NCBI GenBank assembly: GCA_002316005.1
Contig: DCIM01000053.1
Span: forward strand, 9,322-33,334
DNA length: 24,013 bases
Direction of reading: 5' to 3'
Source of the DNA: Prevotellaceae bacterium UBA1726
GTDB lineage: Bacteria > Bacteroidota > Bacteroidia > Bacteroidales > Bacteroidaceae
Made by a program: the position numbers and the translations under genes. Position 1 is the first letter of the stretch, and each line of letters begins with the position of its first letter. Positions 6,254 to 14,891 of the stretch are shown here, in pieces. The notes under the pieces are model-generated. The model ran no database searches, had not been told where the DNA came from, and saw nothing but the letters and a program-made list of their open reading frames with translations.

Positions 6254-6715
6254 ATGAACACTTTAAGTTACAAGACAATTTCCGTTAACAAGGAAACTGC
6301 ACAGAAGGAGTGGGTCGTAGTTGACGCAACCGATCAGGTTGTAGGTCGCCTCGCTTCAAAGGTAGCAAAGTTGATCCGTGGAAAGTATAAGCCAACTTTC
6401 ACACCAAATGTTGATTGTGGTGATAACGTAATTATCATCAACGCTAAGAAGGCAGTCTTCACAGGTAAGAAGGAGACTGACAAGGTTTACACTCGTTACA
6501 CAGGTTATCCAGGTGGACAGCGTTTCCAGACTCCAGCACAGCTTCGCACTCGCGAGGACGGTATGGACAAGATTCTTCGTCACGCTGTTAAGGGTATGCT
6601 TCCAAAGGGCCCTCTCGGTCGCAAGCTGCTCGCAAACCTTTATGTTTACAATGGCACAGAGCACAATCAGGAGGCTCAGAAGCCAAAGGCAATTGATATT
6701 AACCAGTACAAATAA
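6254..6715 (+). CDS. rplM: 50S ribosomal protein L13 (uL13)
   Basis: A 153-residue protein of normal length for the family in Bacteroidetes. It shows the conserved blocks KEWVVVDATDQVVGRLASKVAKLIRGK, DCGDNVIIINA, YTRYTGYPGG and VKGMLPKGPLGRKLL. L13 is an early-assembly protein of the large subunit. The ATG follows an A-rich leader (AAAATTTAAAAA), the usual Bacteroidetes translation signal, instead of a Shine-Dalgarno sequence. rpsI follows after 13 bases, the common rplM-rpsI operon. Confidence 0.98.
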   Translation: MNTLSYKTISVNKETAQKEWVVVDATDQVVGRLASKVAKLIRGKYKPTFTPNVDCGDNVIIINAKKAVFTGKKETDKVYTRYTGYPGGQRFQTPAQLRTREDGMDKILRHAVKGMLPKGPLGRKLLANLYVYNGTEHNQEAQKPKAIDINQYK

Positions 6716-6728
6716 ACCGTAAGTCAAG

Positions 6729-7115
6729 ATGGAAGTAATTAACGCAATTGGTCGCCGTAAGAGCGCAGTAGCTCGCGTATACCTCACAGAGGGTACAGGC
6801 AAGATCACTATCAACAAGGTAGATCTCACACAGTATTTCCCATCAGCTATCCTTCAGTTCGTTGTAAAGCAGCCATTGACTACTCTCGGCGTAGAAGGTA
6901 AGTATGATGTTAAGGCTAATCTTGACGGTGGCGGTTTCACTGGCCAGAGCCAGGCACTCCGTATGGCTATCGCTCGTGCACTCGTTAAGGTAAATGCAGA
7001 TGACAAGAAGGCACTCAAGGTTAAGGGATTCCTCACACGCGATTCTCGTGTTGTTGAGCGTAAGAAGCCAGGTCAGCCAGGTGCACGTCGTCGTTTCCAG
7101 TTCTCAAAGCGTTAA
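6729..7115 (+). CDS. rpsI: 30S ribosomal protein S9 (uS9)
   Basis: A 128-residue protein with the family start INAIGRRKSAVARVYL, the central GGGFTGQSQALRMAIARAL, and the basic C-terminus ending RRRFQFSKR, whose last residues reach the ribosomal P site. Length is normal. It is cotranscribed with rplM. A 161-nt structured gap follows before rpsB. Confidence 0.98.
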   Translation: MEVINAIGRRKSAVARVYLTEGTGKITINKVDLTQYFPSAILQFVVKQPLTTLGVEGKYDVKANLDGGGFTGQSQALRMAIARALVKVNADDKKALKVKGFLTRDSRVVERKKPGQPGARRRFQFSKR

Positions 7116-7276
7116 AATATTTGCAACTGGACTGTTTGCAATTCTATTGCGAATATTCCAATGTCGCTTAAGAACTACAGTTTAGTATCTAAACCCGCGA
7201 GATCCTTATGGCTACTCGCCGGCTGATTCTAACTAAAGAATTTCAAAAGAAAGTAAACAATTAAAAAGAAAAGATT
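7116..7276 (+). promoter_or_regulatory. structured spacer/leader ahead of rpsB
   Basis: The 161-nt gap holds a perfect hairpin GTTTAG-TAT-CTAAAC (7180-7194) and, right after it, a stem GCGAG (7197-7201) / CTCGC (7215-7219). No T tract follows either hairpin, so they are not terminators. S2 leaders are known in other bacteria, so an autoregulatory role is possible. I found no TAnnTTTG promoter, so rpsB may be read from the rplM promoter. Confidence 0.4.
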
Positions 7277-8083
7277 ATGTCAAGAACAAGTTTTGACCAG
7301 TTACTCCAGGCAGGTGCACATTTCGGTCACCTCAGCCGTAAGTGGAACCCAGCCATGGCTCCTTATATCTTCATGGAGCGCAATGGTATTCATATCATCG
7401 ATCTGAACAAGACCGTAGCTAAGGTTGACGAGGCTGCAGAGGCTTTGAAGCAGATCGCTAAGTCAGGCAAGAAGATTCTGTTCGTCGCTACTAAAAAACA
7501 GGCTAAGGACGTTATTGCTGAGAAGGCAACAAGCGTAAACATGCCTTATGTAAACGAGCGTTGGGCAGGTGGTATGCTCACCAACTTCCCTACAATCCGT
7601 AAGGCTGTTAAGAAAATGACAACAATCGACAAGCTCATGACTGATGGTACTTTCTCTAACCTCAACAAGCGTGAGTTGCTTCAGGTGACACGTCAGCGCG
7701 CTAAGCTCGAGAAGAACCTCGGTTCTATCGCTGACCTTACTCGTCTCCCATCTGCACTCTTCGTAGTTGACGTTATGAAGGAGCACATTGCAGTAAAGGA
7801 AGCTAACCGTCTCGGTATTCCTGTATTCGCAATGGTTGATACAAACTCTGATCCACGCGGTGTAGATTTCCTCATCCCAGCTAACGACGACGCTAAGGAT
7901 TCTGTAGAGGCAGTATTGACAGCTTGCTGTCAGGCTATCGCTGAGGGTCTTGAGGAGCGTAAGGTTGAGAAGGCTGACGAGAAGGCTGCTGCAGAGCAGG
8001 CTGAAGAGGCTGCTGACGCTAAGCCAAAGCGCGCACGTCGTGCTCGCAAGGAAGAGGCTCCAGCAGAGGAGACAGCTGAATAA
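7277..8083 (+). CDS. rpsB: 30S ribosomal protein S2 (uS2)
   Basis: A 268-residue protein. The conserved blocks are LLQAGAHFGHLSRKWNPAM, IHIIDLNKT, NERWAGGMLTNF and the later IPVFAMVDTNSDP followed by VDFLIPANDDA. The last 35 or so residues form an alanine/glutamate/lysine-rich tail (KPKRARRARKEEAPAEETAE), an extension seen in Bacteroidetes S2. S2 binds late to the small subunit. tsf follows 96 bases later, the usual rpsB-tsf order, but with a strong terminator hairpin in between. The leader before the ATG is A-rich. Confidence 0.98.
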   Translation: MSRTSFDQLLQAGAHFGHLSRKWNPAMAPYIFMERNGIHIIDLNKTVAKVDEAAEALKQIAKSGKKILFVATKKQAKDVIAEKATSVNMPYVNERWAGGMLTNFPTIRKAVKKMTTIDKLMTDGTFSNLNKRELLQVTRQRAKLEKNLGSIADLTRLPSALFVVDVMKEHIAVKEANRLGIPVFAMVDTNSDPRGVDFLIPANDDAKDSVEAVLTACCQAIAEGLEERKVEKADEKAAAEQAEEAADAKPKRARRARKEEAPAEETAE

Positions 8084-8100
8084 TCCAGACTACAAAGACA

Positions 8101-8143
8101 GAAGAGTAGAAAGTGAAGAAATTCGCTTTCCGCTCTTCTTTTT
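8101..8143 (+). terminator. intrinsic terminator/attenuator between rpsB and tsf
   Basis: A long stem pairs GAAGAG (8101-8106) with CTCTTC (8133-8138) and GAAAG with CTTTC, closing on a GAAA tetraloop, and is followed by TTTTT (8139-8143). About 16 base pairs form with one A-C mismatch. It should lower tsf expression relative to rpsB unless tsf has its own promoter, and no TAnnTTTG box is visible downstream. Confidence 0.8.
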
Positions 8144-8179
8144 AATCGAATTATTAATTAAAAACATACATAGTATATT

Positions 8180-9178
8180 ATGGCAGTTACAATGGAAGAC
8201 ATCAAGAAGCTCCGCGCTATGACAGGTGCTGGTCTTGCTGATGTTAAGAAGGCTCTCACTGAGGCTGAGGGCGATATGGAAAAGGCAAAGGAAATTCTCC
8301 GTGAGCGTGGTCTCGCTATCGCTGCAAAGCGTTCTGACCGTGAGACATCAAACGGTTGTGTTCTCGTTAAGAAGACTGAAGATTTCGCTGCAATGGTAGC
8401 AATCAAGTGCGAGACTGACTTCGTTGCTAACGGTAAGGATTTCGTTGCTCTCGTTCAGGAGATTCTCGACGCTGCAGTTGCTAACAAGTGCAAGAGCCTC
8501 GACGAGGTTAAGGCACTCGTTCTCGCAAGCGGTGACGACGCTGCTACAGCTGTTCAGCATCGTTCAGGTATCACTGGTGAGAAGATGGAGCTCGACGGCT
8601 ATCTCTTCATCGAGGGTGCAAACGTTGACGTTTACAACCACATGAACAAGAACATTCTCTGCACAATGGTTCAGACAAACAAGCCTGCTGAAGAGGTTGC
8701 TCACAAGGTAGCTATGCAGGTTGCTGCTATGAAGCCAGTTGCTCTCAACAAGGAATCTGTACCACAGGAGGTTATCGACAGCGAGTACAAGGTTGCTGTT
8801 GAGAAGTCAAAGCAGGAGCAGGTTCAGAAGGCTGTAGAGGCTGCACTCAAGAAGGCAGGCATCAACCCAGCACACGTTGACTCTGAGGATCACATGGAGT
8901 CTAACATGGGCAAGGGCTGGATCACAGCTGAGGATGTTGCAAAGGCTAAGGAGATCATCGCTACAGTTTCTGCTGAGAAGGCCGCTTCTCTCAACATGCA
9001 GATGATCGAGAACATCGCTAAGGGCCGTGTTCAGAAGTTCTTCAAGGATTTCTGTCTCGTAGAGCAGGAGTTCCAGTTCGGTGACGGCGACAAGGCTACT
9101 GTTGCACAGTGGATGGCCGCTCAGGACAAGGAGCTTGTTATCACAGACTACAAGCGTTTCTCTCTCCAGGCTGACTAA
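8180..9178 (+). CDS. tsf: elongation factor Ts
   Basis: A 332-residue guanine nucleotide exchange factor for EF-Tu. The N-terminal UBA-like domain (about 5-50) has IKKLRAMTGAGLADVKKAL. The EF-Tu-contacting motif TDFV sits at residues 79-82 in IKCETDFVAN. The core dimerisation subdomains follow, with a C-terminal module (VQKFFKDFCLVEQEF). Length matches Bacteroidetes EF-Ts, which is longer than the E. coli protein. It lies downstream of rpsB behind an intrinsic terminator and ends with its own terminator at 9231-9261. Confidence 0.97.
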   Translation: MAVTMEDIKKLRAMTGAGLADVKKALTEAEGDMEKAKEILRERGLAIAAKRSDRETSNGCVLVKKTEDFAAMVAIKCETDFVANGKDFVALVQEILDAAVANKCKSLDEVKALVLASGDDAATAVQHRSGITGEKMELDGYLFIEGANVDVYNHMNKNILCTMVQTNKPAEEVAHKVAMQVAAMKPVALNKESVPQEVIDSEYKVAVEKSKQEQVQKAVEAALKKAGINPAHVDSEDHMESNMGKGWITAEDVAKAKEIIATVSAEKAASLNMQMIENIAKGRVQKFFKDFCLVEQEFQFGDGDKATVAQWMAAQDKELVITDYKRFSLQAD

Positions 9179-9193
9179 AAAGCCTCTCCCCAA

Positions 9194-9214
9194 CCCTCCC
9201 CTAAAGAGGGAGGG
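9194..9214. repeat. REP-like C/G hairpin after tsf
   Basis: CCCTCCC (9194-9200) and GGGAGGG (9208-9214) form a perfect 7-bp inverted repeat preceded by CTCTCCCCAAC. A similar C-then-G hairpin with a CACCTACC lead-in lies after porV (14849-14872). Such short intergenic elements look like dispersed repeats, but no genome comparison was possible. Confidence 0.5.
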
Positions 9215-9230
9215 AGTTTCAAATACATAG

Positions 9231-9261
9231 CGTCAGTGCCCAAAAGGCGCTGGCGTTTTTT
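9231..9261 (+). terminator. rho-independent terminator of tsf
   Basis: CGTCAGTGCC (9231-9240) pairs with GGCGCTGGCG (9246-9255) over 10 bp including two G-T pairs, with a CAAAA loop, followed directly by TTTTTT (9256-9261). Confidence 0.85.
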
Positions 9262-9273
9262 AATAATTTACAT

Positions 9274-9891
9274 ATGAAAATCTTTGCAATTGGAATGAAT
9301 TACCTCCAGCATACAGAGGAGTTGGACGGTAAGGCATATAAACCAGAGGAACCTGTCATCTTCCTGAAAGCAGACTCTTCCCTGCTCAAGGACCACAAAC
9401 CATTCTTTATCCCTGATTTCATGGGAAGAATCGACTATGAGGCAGAACTCGTAATTAGAATCTGTCGTCTGGGTAAGGGAATTCCAGAGCGTTTTGCACA
9501 TAGATATTATGATGCAGTAACAGTAGGAATAGATTTTACAGCACGCGATATGCAGAAAAAGGCTCGCGAACTGGGTCAACCTTGGGATATATGCAAGGGA
9601 TTCGACGGTGCTGCTTGCATCGGCGATTGGGTTGAGAAGGAGAAATTCCTTTCAATCGACGGCATTCATTTCCACCTTGACATCAACGGGAAGACAGTTC
9701 AGGAAGGTTGCACAAGCGATATGCTCTACAAAGTTGACGAGATTGTGGCTTACTTGAGTAAGTTCTATACCCTCAAGACCGGTGATATCATCTACACTGG
9801 CACACCTGTTGGCGTTGGTCCTGTGCATATTGACGACCATCTGGAGGGATATCTTGAAGACAGAAAGGTACTTGAGTTCAATTGCAAATAA
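9274..9891 (+). CDS. fumarylacetoacetate hydrolase (FAH) family protein, FAHD1-like
   Basis: A 205-residue protein covering a single FAH domain without the N-terminal domain of true fumarylacetoacetases. The metal-binding residues are visible: Glu56 and Glu58 in DYEAELV and Asp87 in VGIDFTARD, followed by Lys108 in CKGFD and the GDIIYTGTPVGVGPV segment. The family cleaves or decarboxylates 2-oxo acids such as acylpyruvates and oxaloacetate. The small size fits the FAHD1/YcgM group. The substrate is not readable. It stands alone between the tsf terminator and a strong terminator of its own. An alternative name used for this group is 2-hydroxyhepta-2,4-diene-1,7-dioate isomerase-like. Confidence 0.85.
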   Translation: MKIFAIGMNYLQHTEELDGKAYKPEEPVIFLKADSSLLKDHKPFFIPDFMGRIDYEAELVIRICRLGKGIPERFAHRYYDAVTVGIDFTARDMQKKARELGQPWDICKGFDGAACIGDWVEKEKFLSIDGIHFHLDINGKTVQEGCTSDMLYKVDEIVAYLSKFYTLKTGDIIYTGTPVGVGPVHIDDHLEGYLEDRKVLEFNCK

Positions 9892-9927
9892 ATAATTCTA
9901 AAGGGCGGTTTTTCCGCTAAAGAGAAC

Positions 9928-9978
9928 AAAAAGAGATGCTTGATGAAGAAGAAATAATCATCACGGCATCTCTTTTTT
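9928..9978. terminator. strong, probably bidirectional terminator
   Basis: AAGAGATGC (9931-9939) pairs with GCATCTCTT (9966-9974). Above a small bulge, TGATGA (9941-9946) pairs with TCATCA (9958-9963). The stem is flanked by AAAAA on the left and TTTTTT on the right, so it could stop transcription in both directions. It separates the FAH gene from porU. Confidence 0.85.
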
Positions 9979-9996
9979 ATTGTTTTATACAATAAT

Positions 9997-10027
9997 AAGG
10001 GAGGAAATGCGTTATATTAGAGGATGA
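9997..10027 (+). promoter_or_regulatory. Shine-Dalgarno-like site and 6-codon leader ORF overlapping the porU start
   Basis: AAGGGAGG (9997-10004) is a strong Shine-Dalgarno-like sequence, unusual among the A-rich leaders in this window. It sits immediately before ATG 10007, which opens a six-codon frame (MRYIRG). The TGA of that frame (10025-10027) overlaps the porU ATG (10024-10026) in an ATGA arrangement. The purine-rich stretch AGAGG (10019-10023) also directly precedes the porU ATG. Confidence 0.4.
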
Positions 10028-13000
10028 AAAGACTTATACTGACATCGGCACTATTACTTTGTTGCGTTATTATGATGGCGCAGCAGAGATTTGTTTATCT
10101 GACCACAGAAGAGGTTAGTATCGATTCTGTATTGCCTCATGTCGGTTATCAAATGCCTTTGCCAGAGAACTATACCGACTCTGTCTATACTGTGTCATTG
10201 CTCTATCCAGAGTATATTCTCATGGCACCATCTGATATTGAAAGATACAACAAAATCAGCGGAGAGGCTCTCCCTGAAATCCCTCAACCAGAATACAGCG
10301 TTGTCTTCGACCGCAAGAAACCAATCCTCCGTATTGGCGTAACCCCATTGGCACTCAATGAGGGCAAGCACAAGATTCTGGTTAGTTTCATGCTTAAGAT
10401 TGAATCTGCACCTGCTGCACAGAGTAAGGGCGCAATGGCGAAGGTTCCTTCAACTAATGGCAGTTTCTATGCTGAGCATTCAGTTCTTGCTTCTGGCAAA
10501 TGGGCAAAGATTAGAGTAAGCGAAACTGGCGTTTATCAGTTGACCGAAGATGTAATAAAGAAAGCAGGTTTCTCTGATATCAACAAGGTTAAACTCTATG
10601 GTTATGGTGGTAATCTTCAACCAGAGACAATAACACAGAAGTATCTTGAAGCCACTGACGACCTGAGGGAAGTAGAGCGTTGTGTCGTAAACGGCAAGCA
10701 TCTTTTCTATGCCAAGGGCCCTGTTTCCTATGCAAGCAAAAATGCCACAACCAGAACTCGCAACCCTTATTCTGACTACGGATACTACTTCATCACACAG
10801 AGTGACAGCGAAGCACTTACCGTCGATGTTGAGACATTCAAGAAGAATTTCACTTACGCCTACGAGGATTATCACTCATTGTATGAAAAGGATGGATTTG
10901 CTTGGCTTTCCGGCGGAAGAAATCTCGTTGACGGAACAAGCGTTTCTGTAGGAAACTCGCAGAAGTTCACTATCAAGAATGACACTGGCAGCAAATCTGG
11001 TCGTGTATATGTCAATGTAACTGCTGGTACTTCAACAAGCGTTCAGGTTGAACTCAACGACTCGGTTCTTGCCAAGATGTCAATGATGTGCGGCGACTAC
11101 GATAAAGGCGCAATGGCCGCTAAGACATTTACTATTAACAATCTGAAGGAAGAGAACATAATAAAGATTACTCCTTTGAGTGGTGGTCCTGTACGTTTGG
11201 ATTATATTCTCTTCACTTACAACAGTCCTCGCAACAGTACTGATATCGAAGGAAAGACATTCCCTGCAGCAGAGTATGTGCACAACATTACTAATCAGGA
11301 TCATCACGCTGACGGGTTTGCGGATATGGTCATCATTATCCCTACTTCGCAGAAGACCGTTGCTCAGGCTGAGCGCCTCAAGGCTTTCCACGAGACAAAC
11401 GACAATTTGAGAGTTACAATCGTACCAGCAGACGAGTTATATAACGAATTCTCGAGCGGTACGCCTGATGCCAATGCTTATCGCCGTTATCTCAAAATGC
11501 TTTATGACAAAGCCGGTGATGACGAGGCAAACATGCCTAAATATCTGCTTCTCTTCGGCGATTGCGTTTGGGATAACCGTATGTTGACAACGACAACATC
11601 AAAGTTCAGTCCTGACGATTACCTACTCTGTTTTGAGAGTGAGAACTCGTACAACGATGTGTCTTGTTATGTGGATGATGGTTTCTTCTGCCTTCTTGAC
11701 GAGGGTGAAGGAAGTAATCCTCAGGCCGCTGATTTGTTGGACGTTGCTGTAGGCCGTTTCCCTGTAACAACTCTTGCCAACGCAAAAGTGATGGTTGACA
11801 AGACCATCAAATATGTGCAGAATGAGAATGCCGGTCCTTGGCAGAACACAATCATGTTCTTAGGCGATGACGGAAACCAGAATCTCCATATGGAAGATGT
11901 GAACGACGCTGCTGAGGAGACAAGGAAGAACCATCCTGGATATCTCATAAAGAAAGTAATGTGGGATTCTTACGAGCGTGTTTCTTCTGCCAGCGGTAAC
12001 ACCTACCCTCAGGTGACAAACCTCGTGAAGGCACAGCAGCAAGCAGGAGCACTCATCATGGATTATGCCGGACACGGTTCGCCAATCCAGATTTCACACG
12101 AAAAAGTTCTCCGCATTACCGATTTCGAGGAGTTCTCAAACACTAATCTGCCTCTTTGGATTACCGCTTCGTGTGACATCATGCCATTCGACGGTACAGA
12201 GGAGACAATCGGCGAGACAGCAGTACTGAACAGCAAAGGTGGTGCAGTAGCATTCTTTGGTACTACCCGAACCGTTTATGCCAACTATAACAAGAAAATC
12301 AACATGGCATTTCTCCGCTATGTCTTAGGGCAGACAAACGGCAAACCAACAACTCTTGGTGAGGCTCAGCGATTGGCGAAGAACTTCATGATTACATCCG
12401 GACAGGACAAGACTACAAACAAGTTGCAGTTCTCTCTGCTCGGTGATCCGGCCATTGCACTCAACCAACCAAAACTGCAGATTGTAATTGACTCAATAAA
12501 CGGCAAGGCAGTTCCTGCAACAGAGGCACCTTCGCTCAAAGCCGGAAGTGTAGCAAATATTGCGGGACATATTGTGGGAGCTGACGATTTCGAAGGAACA
12601 ATCACGGCTACAGTTCGCGATTCTGAGGAGAAAATCGTCTGCCGACTCAACGACAAGACTGATAGTGGTGCGGATGAAGCCTTTGAATATACCGACAGAA
12701 AAAAGACCCTGTATAGCGGTTCTGACAATGTTTCCAAAGGAAAGTTCAATATCAGATTTGCCGTTTCAAAGGACTTGAACTACAGCGACAAGTCTGGTTT
12801 GATAAATGTCTTTGCAGCAAGCACAGACAAAAAACTCACGGCTAACGGATATAGCGAAGATTTCAATGTAGGTGGCACAGAATCTCTTGGTAAGGACTCA
12901 ATTGGTCCTTCAATCTATTGCTATCTCAACTCGCCTTCGTTCGTCAATGGAGGAAGTGTGAACTCTACACCTTACTTTGTTGCAGAGATTAACGACGAGG

Positions 13001-13554
13001 ACGGAATCAACGCTACAGGCAACGGAATTGGTCATGACATGATTCTGCAAATCGATGGAGAGATGTCAAAGACATATAATCTCAACGACAATTTCACCTA
13101 CGATTTCGGCTCATACAAGAGTGGTTCGACTTACTATACTATCCCTGAACTTGAAGTAGGAACGCACATCTTGCAGTTCCGCGCTTGGGATATCTTCAAC
13201 AATCCTTCTACAACACAGTTGAAGTTCAAGGTTGTAAGTGCCCTTGCCCCTACTGTTACAAGCGTAAGCTGCACCAACAATCCTGCCAAGGAACAGACCA
13301 CATTCATCATCAACCACGACAGAATGGGCAGTAAGATTGATGTTGTGCTCGACATTATGGATATGAGCGGCCGTCTGCTCTGGCAGCATTCGGAGTCGGG
13401 TATTAGCTCTACAGGCAGTTACACTATTGACTGGGATCTAACAGTCGATGGTGGACAGAAACTCCAGACAGGCGTATATCTCTATCGCGCAAGAGTGAGC
13501 AGCGAAGGAAGCGACTACGACTCAAAGGCGAAGAAGCTTATTATAATAAGGTAG
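10024..13554 (+). CDS. porU: type IX secretion system sortase PorU (C25 gingipain-like)
   Basis: An 1176-residue protein with a signal peptide ending MMAQ. PorU is the outer-membrane sortase of the T9SS: it removes the C-terminal signal of cargo proteins and attaches them to anionic LPS. The gingipain-type (C25) domain lies around 425-810. The catalytic pair is His684 in DYAGHGSP and Cys717 in WITASCDIMPF, 33 residues apart, the same distance as the published His657/Cys690 pair of P. gingivalis PorU. The last 90 or so residues form a T9SS-like beta domain (MDMSGRLLWQ, TGVYLYRARV, KKLIIIR). Length is close to the family norm of about 1160. porV lies 107 bases downstream. Confidence 0.95.
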   Translation: MKRLILTSALLLCCVIMMAQQRFVYLTTEEVSIDSVLPHVGYQMPLPENYTDSVYTVSLLYPEYILMAPSDIERYNKISGEALPEIPQPEYSVVFDRKKPILRIGVTPLALNEGKHKILVSFMLKIESAPAAQSKGAMAKVPSTNGSFYAEHSVLASGKWAKIRVSETGVYQLTEDVIKKAGFSDINKVKLYGYGGNLQPETITQKYLEATDDLREVERCVVNGKHLFYAKGPVSYASKNATTRTRNPYSDYGYYFITQSDSEALTVDVETFKKNFTYAYEDYHSLYEKDGFAWLSGGRNLVDGTSVSVGNSQKFTIKNDTGSKSGRVYVNVTAGTSTSVQVELNDSVLAKMSMMCGDYDKGAMAAKTFTINNLKEENIIKITPLSGGPVRLDYILFTYNSPRNSTDIEGKTFPAAEYVHNITNQDHHADGFADMVIIIPTSQKTVAQAERLKAFHETNDNLRVTIVPADELYNEFSSGTPDANAYRRYLKMLYDKAGDDEANMPKYLLLFGDCVWDNRMLTTTTSKFSPDDYLLCFESENSYNDVSCYVDDGFFCLLDEGEGSNPQAADLLDVAVGRFPVTTLANAKVMVDKTIKYVQNENAGPWQNTIMFLGDDGNQNLHMEDVNDAAEETRKNHPGYLIKKVMWDSYERVSSASGNTYPQVTNLVKAQQQAGALIMDYAGHGSPIQISHEKVLRITDFEEFSNTNLPLWITASCDIMPFDGTEETIGETAVLNSKGGAVAFFGTTRTVYANYNKKINMAFLRYVLGQTNGKPTTLGEAQRLAKNFMITSGQDKTTNKLQFSLLGDPAIALNQPKLQIVIDSINGKAVPATEAPSLKAGSVANIAGHIVGADDFEGTITATVRDSEEKIVCRLNDKTDSGADEAFEYTDRKKTLYSGSDNVSKGKFNIRFAVSKDLNYSDKSGLINVFAASTDKKLTANGYSEDFNVGGTESLGKDSIGPSIYCYLNSPSFVNGGSVNSTPYFVAEINDEDGINATGNGIGHDMILQIDGEMSKTYNLNDNFTYDFGSYKSGSTYYTIPELEVGTHILQFRAWDIFNNPSTTQLKFKVVSALAPTVTSVSCTNNPAKEQTTFIINHDRMGSKIDVVLDIMDMSGRLLWQHSESGISSTGSYTIDWDLTVDGGQKLQTGVYLYRARVSSEGSDYDSKAKKLIIIR

Positions 13555-13661
13555 GCGCGCGCGAGGAAACTGCATCCCCAAAACGAGATAGTTAAAAAGA
13601 GAGAACAAAATAATAAAAAGCGGTTTTCGCCGTTATTATGATATTAGCACAAACAGAACAT

Positions 13662-14831
13662 ATGAAAAGAATTATTATATTTAGCATGCTCGCAATCGTC
13701 TCTTTGGCAGTTAATGCTCAGGAGAAGCAAGACATGTTCAATCCAGTAAACACCTCAGTGACATCACAGTCGATTGCACCTGACGCGCGTGCTGCGGGTT
13801 TTGGTGATGTAGGTGCTGCAACAGAGGCAGATGTCAACTCACAGTACTGGAATCCTGCGAAATATCCATTTGCCATTAGTCGTGCGGGAGTAGGTTTGAA
13901 CTATACTCCTTGGTTGCGCCAGTTGGTAAGTGATATGGACCTTGCCTATCTCGCTGGTTATTATCGTATTGGCGATTACAGTGCAGTATCTGGTTCTTTG
14001 CGCTATTTCTCTTTGGGTGAGGTCTATACAAGTGCTTCGCTCGAAGGTGGCGACGACATGACAATCACTCCTTACGAGATGTCGCTTGATGTTGCATACT
14101 CTCTTATGCTCAGCGAGAAGTTCTCAATTGCTGCCGGATTGCGTTGGATTTATTCGGATTTGACCTATAATTTCTCTGACGAGAGTTCACCTGGTTCGGC
14201 TTTTGCTGCCGACCTTGCGTGCTACTATCAGGATTATCTCAACCTCGGCGAACGCGAATGTCAGGTGGGACTTGGTATGAACATTTCGAATGTAGGTACA
14301 AAAATCAGTTTCGGAGGCGACGACAATGCTGAATTCATCCCAACAAACATGCGTCTGGGTGCTTCGCTGATGCTTCCAATTGACGAGTACAACCGTTTCA
14401 CTATTGCTGCAGATGCCAACAAACTCCTTGTGCCTACTTATCCAAAGCAGAATGAGGGTGAGACGACAGAGGATTATCAGGAGCGTGTACAGCGCGACTA
14501 CTATGACATCTCATCAATAGCCGGAATCTTCAAGAGTTTCTCTGATGCGCCAAATGGTTTCAAGGAGGAGTTGCAGGAGATTCAGTGGAGCGTTGGTGCA
14601 GAGTATTGTTATCACGATCAGTTCTCTATCCGAGCTGGTTATCACCACGAGTCGGAGAACAAGGGTAACCGTAAATACTTCACCGTAGGTGCTGGTTTCA
14701 AGATGAGCGTGTTCTCTCTCGACGCTGGTTATGTTATTGCAACAGCAAAGTCTAACCCACTCGACCAGACTCTCCGTTTCACCCTTTCGTTCGATATGGA
14801 CGGAATAAAAGACTTGTTCGGCAGAAGATAA
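13662..14831 (+). CDS. porV: type IX secretion system outer membrane channel protein PorV (LptO)
   Basis: A 389-residue outer-membrane beta-barrel of the FadL-like type. PorV shuttles cargo from the translocon to the PorU attachment complex. The start at 13662 is chosen over an in-frame ATG at 13638 because it gives a clean signal peptide, MKRIIIFSMLAIVSLAVNAQ, while the longer form would put MILAQTEH in front. The mature part opens with the typical SQSIAPDARAAGFGDVGAAT and WNPAKYPFA, and the barrel ends LDQTLRFTLSFDM. Length agrees with PorV of P. gingivalis (about 390). It sits between porU and ispF, the same order as in that species. Confidence 0.94.
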   Translation: MKRIIIFSMLAIVSLAVNAQEKQDMFNPVNTSVTSQSIAPDARAAGFGDVGAATEADVNSQYWNPAKYPFAISRAGVGLNYTPWLRQLVSDMDLAYLAGYYRIGDYSAVSGSLRYFSLGEVYTSASLEGGDDMTITPYEMSLDVAYSLMLSEKFSIAAGLRWIYSDLTYNFSDESSPGSAFAADLACYYQDYLNLGERECQVGLGMNISNVGTKISFGGDDNAEFIPTNMRLGASLMLPIDEYNRFTIAADANKLLVPTYPKQNEGETTEDYQERVQRDYYDISSIAGIFKSFSDAPNGFKEELQEIQWSVGAEYCYHDQFSIRAGYHHESENKGNRKYFTVGAGFKMSVFSLDAGYVIATAKSNPLDQTLRFTLSFDMDGIKDLFGRR

Positions 14832-14848
14832 TTCACCTCTAACACCTA

Positions 14849-14872
14849 CCCTTTCCCCGCTCGGGGCAAGGG
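14849..14872. repeat. C/G hairpin between porV and ispF
   Basis: CCCTT (14849-14853) pairs with AAGGG (14868-14872) and, after a T-C mismatch, CCCC (14855-14858) pairs with GGGG (14863-14866) around GCTC. There is no T tract. It resembles the hairpin after tsf (9194-9214). Confidence 0.5.
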
Positions 14873-14891
14873 AGTAATTACTAAAAGAACA

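Noticed and set aside
6356..6829. 157-residue antisense frame across rplM/rpsI
   Set aside because: It lies opposite two certain ribosomal protein genes, has no recognisable domain and no promoter or leader; long antisense frames are common under biased codon use.
8807..9193. 128-residue antisense frame across the end of tsf
   Set aside because: It is a shadow of tsf codons and runs through the sequence downstream of tsf with no supporting signals.
13638..13661. Upstream ATG of porV as the true start
   Set aside because: It would put MILAQTEH before an otherwise perfect signal peptide; the ATG at 13662 is preferred.
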